A stretch of 47,566 nt of DNA, from positions 1 to 47,566 of the forward strand of contig UQOH01000007.1 in assembly GCA_900542625.1 (NCBI GenBank). The letters run 5' to 3'. How positions within the stretch are numbered: position 1 is the first letter of the stretch; every line of letters begins with the position of its first letter. Positions 44,501-47,566 of this stretch are shown here, in pieces. Below the pieces are notes generated by a model. The model saw only the letters and a program-made list of their open reading frames with translations, did not search any database and was not told the origin of the DNA. The DNA comes from an uncultured Fusobacterium sp. (GTDB lineage: Bacteria; Fusobacteriota; Fusobacteriia; Fusobacteriales; Fusobacteriaceae). The translations under genes were made by a program, and so were the position numbers.

Positions 44501-45202
44501 TTTTTCAATTACAACACTTTTTAAGAATGTTTCAAATGTTGTATGTCTGCAGTGATCTGACCAGTAAGTATCAAGAACTTTTATTTCTGTTTCTGTTGGA
44601 TCTCTGTCTTCTTCTGCAAAATATTTTTGAATATGAGCAAGGTCGTCTGTTGTCATTGCAAGTCCGTTTGCAGCAACAAAGTTTTCAAGCTCTTCTCTTG
44701 TAAGTTTTCTGAATCCTTCAAGCACTGGAACAGGCTCAACAGTAACGTCTTCGTTATTTTCAAGAACTGTTAAATCTTTTTCTCTTGTTTCAACAGGGTT
44801 AATTAAATATTTTTTGATTTTTTCTAAATCTTTTACTTCACCATAGAAAACTATTACTCTTCCGCTTTTAATTGTAACTCCGTCTTTGCTGTTTAAAAGA
44901 ACAAGACACTGTTCAGCAGAGTCAGCTCTCTGATCATACTGTCCTGGAAGATTTTCAATTGCTACATAAGTTTTTCCTTCTAAGTCAATAGAATCATAAA
45001 CATTGTCTGTAACAGTTTCAGCTAAAACTTTAGTTTTTAAAAGTTTTATATCCTCTTCATCACAATTAAAGATGTCGTAAACATTATATAATTCTACTCT
45101 TTCAAGACCAGTTTCATATAAGTTTTCTTTAATTTCGTTTAAGATTGAATTTCCTTCAACCTGAAATCCTTGTTTTTTAGAAACAAAAATTCTCTTATCC
45201 AT
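41507..45202 (-). CDS. purL: Phosphoribosylformylglycinamidine synthase, single-chain
   Basis: Fourth step: FGAR + glutamine + ATP to FGAM. 1231 aa, the large single-chain form with PurS-like N-terminus, FGAM synthetase core (SDHCRHTTFET, FKNETHNHPTEIEPFGGASTCIGG, GGKTGRDGVGGATGSS, FGAGGVSVAIGELA) and C-terminal glutaminase (ALPGGFSAGDEPDGSG, catalytic Cys1068 in GICNGFQ). Split PurS/Q/L forms are therefore not needed. TGGAGG precedes the ATG. Confidence 0.97.
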   Translation of the reverse strand: MDKRIFVSKKQGFQVEGNSILNEIKENLYETGLERVELYNVYDIFNCDEEDIKLLKTKVLAETVTDNVYDSIDLEGKTYVAIENLPGQYDQRADSAEQCLVLLNSKDGVTIKSGRVIVFYGEVKDLEKIKKYLINPVETREKDLTVLENNEDVTVEPVPVLEGFRKLTREELENFVAANGLAMTTDDLAHIQKYFAEEDRDPTETEIKVLDTYWSDHCRHTTFETFLKSVVIEKGEMTEAIQKAYEKYLELRTEVHGNKKPMTLMDMGTLGGKYMRKIGKLDDMEITDEINACSIEVDIDVDGETERWLLMFKNETHNHPTEIEPFGGASTCIGGAIRDPLSGRAYVYQAMRITGAGDICEKLEDTLPNKLPQVRISKGAAQGYSSYGNQIGLATTFVKEIYHNGYKAKRMEVGAVVGAVKKEYVLREEPKPGDLVIVLGGKTGRDGVGGATGSSKEHNDSSLTKCSSEVQKGNAPIERKIQRAFRNPEVTKLIKKSNDFGAGGVSVAIGELARGIEVNLDMVSVKYLGLSGTELAISESQERMAVVIAPENREKFEQLMKEENLETRLVATVTEKENLVIKFRGETIVDIARSFLDTNGVRQEQDVTVKAPVKQEMFKSDKTGTLAEKLTATLKDMNVASQRGMVEMFDSTVGRSTVLMPYGGKYQLTESEGSVQKFPTFGFTNTASVMTYGFNPYISEKSPYLGAIYAVIESLARLTAVGADYTKARLTFQEYFERLGKEPTRWGKPFMALLGALEAQVEFETPAIGGKDSMSGTFKNIDVPPTLISFAVTTEKTDNIVSSEFKSAGNYIYLVKPYYNEDFTPVYSTVKAVFKNVRKEMEKGNIVSASVVKMGGTAEALFKMSFGNKLGINVQNTEVDLFDMFPGALVVESKQRLIFGDFLGIVDDTGEITINDVTMDIDDAINIWEERYAKIYPYDTGAKHEQVFTPTEKKGEMKQKASVLYDKPKVLVLAFPGTNSEYDTAKAFNKAGGDSEIFVINNLTVKDMEASITELSEKIRKAQIVALPGGFSAGDEPDGSGKFITNILQNSKVKASIKEFLANEGLMLGICNGFQALVKSGLLPYGDMDKLSENSPTLFRNDINRHISRIVTTRIASNSSPWLSSFNIGDMHSITLSHGEGKFVVNEELAKELFENGQVATQYCNLKGEPTLDGKYNLNGSYYAIEGITSKDGHILGKMGHSERYEDGTFKNIYGEKMQDIFQNGVNFFKK

Positions 45203-45247
45203 TTTTCCTCCATTTATAAAAAATTTAATATTTTTGGTTATAAAGTA

Positions 45248-46357
45248 TTATACAGCAAGTTCCTCTGCTCTTTTTATAAGAGCCTCTAAATCATCTCCTG
45301 TAAGGTTAAGGTGTCCCATTTTTCTGTCAACTTTTGCCTCACCTTTTCCATACATATAAAGTTTTTCATTTTCTTTTAACTGTGCTTTCTCTATTCTTTC
45401 TACATCTTGTCCTAAAATGTTAAGCATTACACTGTTTTTTATAAGTACAGGGTCTTCAAGATGTTTTCCGCAAAGCCCTTCAATCTGTAAATCAAATTGT
45501 GATTTATTGCATCCGTCCATAGTGTAGTGTGCACTGTTGTGAGGTCTTGGCGCCATTTCGTTTACATATATCTCTCCGTCTTTGCCACAAAAATATTCAA
45601 TGGCAAGAGGTCCGACAAAATCAAGCCCTTCTATTATTTTTCTTGTAATATCTTTTACTTTTTCCTGCACTTCCTGTCCTATTCTTGCAGGTGCTATTGT
45701 TATATGAAGTATTCCGTTTTTATGAATATTTTCTACAACAGGGAAAACTCCAACTGAACCCTCTGTACTCTTTACTGCTATACATGAAAGTTCACACTGA
45801 AAATCTACCATTTTTTCTAAAATATACTCTCTGTTTTCAAGCTCTGCTGCTGCTTTTTCAAAATCTTCTCTTGTTCTAAGAACCCATTGTCCTTTTCCGT
45901 CATATCCTCCCATAGAAGTTTTTAATATTGAAGGATATCCTATTGCTTCTACAGCTTTTTCAAAGCTTTCTCTGTCTGTTACCTGTCTGAATTCCGCTGT
46001 TTTTATTCCCAGCTCATTGATACTGCTTTTTTCTCTGAATCTGTGCTGACTGATATATAAAGGTCTTCTTCCCTGAGGAATATAACCTCCGTTCTCTTCC
46101 AATATATCTATTGCTTCAGAAGGAACATTTTCAAATTCATAAGTTACTACACTTGAATTTTCAGCTATATATATCAGGCTTTCTTTATCATCATAAGGTT
46201 TTGCAAGATGTAAATCTGTTACAAGTCCTGCACAAGCTGCTTTTGAAGGCTCAAGAACCATTGTTTTGTATCCTTGCTTTTTAGCACTTTCACAAAGCAT
46301 CTTTCCAAGCTGTCCTCCTCCAAGAACTGCTATACAGCTTCCTTTCTCTATAAGCAT
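45248..46357 (-). CDS. purK: N5-carboxyaminoimidazole ribonucleotide synthase
   Basis: Carboxylates AIR with bicarbonate and ATP to N5-CAIR, the substrate of PurE. 369 aa ATP-grasp protein: AVLGGGQLGKMLCESAKKQG, VVTYEFENVPSEAI, PSILKTSMGGYDGKGQWVL, NEMAPRPHNSAHYT. Start and purE stop overlap by one base (TAATG). Confidence 0.95.
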   Translation of the reverse strand: MLIEKGSCIAVLGGGQLGKMLCESAKKQGYKTMVLEPSKAACAGLVTDLHLAKPYDDKESLIYIAENSSVVTYEFENVPSEAIDILEENGGYIPQGRRPLYISQHRFREKSSINELGIKTAEFRQVTDRESFEKAVEAIGYPSILKTSMGGYDGKGQWVLRTREDFEKAAAELENREYILEKMVDFQCELSCIAVKSTEGSVGVFPVVENIHKNGILHITIAPARIGQEVQEKVKDITRKIIEGLDFVGPLAIEYFCGKDGEIYVNEMAPRPHNSAHYTMDGCNKSQFDLQIEGLCGKHLEDPVLIKNSVMLNILGQDVERIEKAQLKENEKLYMYGKGEAKVDRKMGHLNLTGDDLEALIKRAEELAV

Positions 46358-46842
46358 TATATCTCAACCTCGCTTGCCTCAAGAACTGCATCTCTCTGCT
46401 CTTCTCTGAATTTTTGAACTTTTGCTGCCACTTCTTCATCCATAAGTCCTATTATTTCACTTGCAAGTATTCCTGCATTTTTTGCTCCTGAATCTCCTAT
46501 TGCAACTGTTCCAACAGGAATTCCTCCAGGCATTTGAACTATTGAAAGAAGTGAATCAAGTCCGCTTAAAGCTCTTGATTTTACTGGAACCCCTATAACA
46601 GGAAGAGGTGTAAGACTTGATACCATTCCAGGAAGATGTGCTGCTCCTCCTGCTCCTGCAATTATAACTTTTATTCCTCTTTCTTTTGCTGATTTTGCAT
46701 ATTCAAACATCAGCTCTGGTGTTCTGTGAGCTGATACGATTTTGACTTCATAATCAACTCCGAATTTTTTTAACATTTCAACAGCGTTTTCCATTGTAGG
46801 AAGATCTGATCTGCTTCCCATAATAACTCCGACTCTTGCCAT
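46357..46842 (-). CDS. purE: N5-carboxyaminoimidazole ribonucleotide mutase
   Basis: Moves the carboxyl group of N5-CAIR to C4 giving CAIR. 161 aa, class I (paired with PurK): MGSRSDLPTM (residues 8-17), catalytic His39 in SAHRTPE, GAGGAAHLPGMVSSLTPLPVIGVPV and MPGGIPVGTVAIG. First gene of the operon, behind AAGGAG and the long regulated leader. Confidence 0.96.
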   Translation of the reverse strand: MARVGVIMGSRSDLPTMENAVEMLKKFGVDYEVKIVSAHRTPELMFEYAKSAKERGIKVIIAGAGGAAHLPGMVSSLTPLPVIGVPVKSRALSGLDSLLSIVQMPGGIPVGTVAIGDSGAKNAGILASEIIGLMDEEVAAKVQKFREEQRDAVLEASEVEI

Positions 46843-46903
46843 TTTTCCCTTCTCCTTAATATATATTAAATTTTCAATTAACTACTATTTTGGAAGATTA
46901 ATT

Positions 46904-46961
46904 AAAAAAGCACACTACGAAAGGTGGATAGACCCAATCTATCCACACACTTGTAGCGTGC
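46904..46961 (-). terminator. Intrinsic terminator / attenuator in the purE leader
   Basis: On the minus strand outer arms GCACGCTAC (46961-46953) and GTAGTGTGC (46918-46910) and inner arms GTGGATAGA / TCTATCCAC with loop TTGGG, then six T. It lies about 60 bp before purE and downstream of the guanine aptamer, so it can stop the whole operon. Confidence 0.8.
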
Positions 46962-47070
46962 CTGCTTTTATATTTATATTTGTTATTTCGTTAATTAACC
47001 CAATTAAACTGATTTTCTCGTTAAACTTACTGCTGAATGTCTTTTTATTCCTTTTAAAAATAAAACACAT
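46939..47070 (-). CDS. Possible 43-codon leader ORF in the purE leader
   Basis: ATG at 47070 with GAGGAGA about 10 nt upstream; it reads MCFIFKRNKK ... KAGTLQVCG and stops with TAG at 46941-46939, inside the ascending arm of the terminator stem and next to its AUUGGGU loop. Translation to the stop would hinder the terminator. AT-rich DNA gives such ORFs by chance, so it is a proposal only. Confidence 0.3.
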   Translation of the reverse strand: MCFIFKRNKKTFSSKFNEKISLIGLINEITNINIKAGTLQVCG

Positions 47071-47125
47071 TGTCTCTCTGTCTCCTCTTTTACATAAATT
47101 ATAAAGAACGAAAAATTAACCCAAT
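46998..47125 (-). promoter_or_regulatory. Two leader hairpins with AUUGGGU loops
   Basis: On the minus strand AATTGGGTTAATT occurs at 47126-47114 (in a stem GAAAAATT/AATTTTTC-type, 47133-47109) and at 47005-46993 (stem GTTTAATT/AATTAAC). Both place GGGUU in the apical loop. The terminator at 46904-46961 shows a third ATTGGGT (46938-46932) in its loop. Flanking CGAGAAAA is also repeated. Confidence 0.55.
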
Positions 47126-47181
47126 TTTTCTCGAAGCAACACAGCTACAACGAAGTATATTAACATTGTTATATCTTTGAT

Positions 47182-47250
47182 GCTTATAGTCTGCTAATTT
47201 AAGGTTTGCAGGTAGAAACTTGTCGTCCATATCACGACTATTATATAAGC
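47182..47250 (-). promoter_or_regulatory. Guanine (purine-class) riboswitch aptamer
   Basis: On the minus strand P1 arms GCTTATA (47250-47244) and TATAAGC (47188-47182) pair perfectly. Inside are the hallmarks of the class: TATAATAGTCG, GATATGG in loop L2, AAGTTTCTACC in J2/3, loop L3 CTTAAAT-like and GACTAT in J3/1. The pyrimidine in GACTAT is C, which sets guanine/hypoxanthine specificity (T would mean adenine). It probably shuts the pur operon off when guanine is plentiful, via a downstream terminator. The exact switching stem is not clear because the strong terminator lies 220 nt away. Confidence 0.93.
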
Positions 47251-47275
47251 GATTATTTATTTGTCTTTATATCTT

Positions 47276-47304
47276 AGAATAACACATTTATAAAAATATT
47301 TCAA
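47276..47304 (-). promoter_or_regulatory. Promoter of the pur operon
   Basis: On the minus strand TTGAAA (47304-47299), 17 bp, TATTCT (47281-47276). The start would be about 20 nt before the aptamer, as usual for purine riboswitches. Confidence 0.6.
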
Positions 47305-47427
47305 CTTTTAAATAGCGAAAAATGTAAAGTTTTGTAACAGTATATTTTGTGCTTTGTTTTTATAATTCTTTGTCTTATTTCAAAACATAAAAAAAGAGAT
47401 TTAAAAACGGAAAATCTAAGAATTTCA

Positions 47428-47441
47428 GAATCCGCGGATTC
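47428..47441. promoter_or_regulatory. GC-rich palindrome upstream of uxaC, candidate operator
   Basis: GAATCCGCGGATTC is a perfect 14-bp palindrome, 43 bp before the uxaC start and near a TATACT (47453-47458). It may be the operator of a uronate-use regulator. The rest of 47305-47483 shows no gene. Confidence 0.35.
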
Positions 47442-47483
47442 GCAAAACGCGGTATACTGATGAAAAGAGGGAAGGGCGAGAAA

Positions 47484-47566
47484 ATGAAAAAATTTATGGA
47501 CGAAGATTTTCTGCTTCAAAATGATACGGCGAAACGATTATATCATCAGGCGGCGGAGACAATGCC
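47484..47566 (+). CDS. uxaC: Glucuronate isomerase, N-terminal fragment
   Basis: The 27 visible codons (MKKFMDEDFLLQNDTAKRLY ... AAETMP) match the start of UxaC, which isomerises glucuronate to fructuronate and galacturonate to tagaturonate. The window ends before the metal-binding HCH motif. AAGGGCGAG precedes the ATG. Codons such as CGA, GCG and ACG are rare elsewhere in the window, so its base use differs from its neighbours. The identification rests on a short stretch. Confidence 0.7.
   Translation, partial: MKKFMDEDFLLQNDTAKRLYHQAAETM

Noticed and set aside
41507..45202. Several plus-strand ORFs of 60-80 codons inside purL
   Set aside because: They are antisense shadows of a clear single-chain PurL.
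47301..47519. 72-codon minus-strand ORF
   Set aside because: It runs opposite to the uxaC start and over the pur promoter, has no ribosome binding site, and its composition looks random.

Overview
The window is low-GC DNA (roughly 30 % G+C) with dense AGGAGG-type ribosome binding sites. Its envelope genes are Gram-negative in type: a TonB receptor, an autotransporter, a porin ending in Phe, and an RND/TolC pump. Together with a FomA-like porin and the codon usage, this points to Fusobacterium, perhaps the ulcerans/varium/mortiferum group. That assignment is inference from content, not from a search.

Layout. Positions 1-7.7 kb hold a Kelch-type mutarotase lipoprotein, then a TonB receptor followed 30 bp later by a 1267-aa autotransporter. 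Positions 7.8-11.7 kb carry, on the minus strand, a LytTR regulator, a porin and two MerR-family regulators with GyrI-like effector domains. Three promoters here share a 19-bp spacer with a GGGTTTCCC core, the signature of MerR control. Two of them are followed by related two-hairpin RNA leaders. Positions 11.9-18.5 kb are a TetR-controlled TolC/MFP/RND efflux operon ending in a small transporter-associated protein. At 18.6-19.0 kb is a small gene split by a -1 frame change at A_AAA_AAG, behind a consensus promoter. Positions 19.2-25.2 kb are the nucleoside salvage operon udp-nupC-cdd-deoD-deoB-deoC with its GntR regulator and candidate operators. Positions 25.5-33.7 kb run on the plus strand: a MATE transporter, then rapZ-uvrC-lipoprotein-PP2C phosphatase-DUF1385-sfsA. 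Positions 33.9-46.8 kb are the minus-strand purine operon purE-K-L-F-M-N-H-D plus guaB; purC and purB are absent. It is led by a long 5' leader with a guanine riboswitch aptamer, three hairpins each showing AUUGGGU in the loop, a possible 43-codon leader ORF and an intrinsic terminator. The window ends in the first 27 codons of uxaC.

The genes join two purine themes: nucleoside breakdown and import (deo/udp/cdd/nupC) and de novo IMP/GMP synthesis under guanine control. A second theme is envelope permeability, where porin, MerR regulators, candidate small RNAs and an RND pump sit side by side and appear to share regulation. A dispersed palindromic repeat family of about 160 bp occurs in intergenic spaces (two full copies, one cut by the window edge, one short form).

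Most novel signals: the AUUGGGU-loop hairpin array in the purine leader, the MerR regulon with paired leader RNAs, a uvrC gene with no ATG/GTG/TTG start (probable CTG), the frameshifted small gene, and a long dyad over the guaB promoter.
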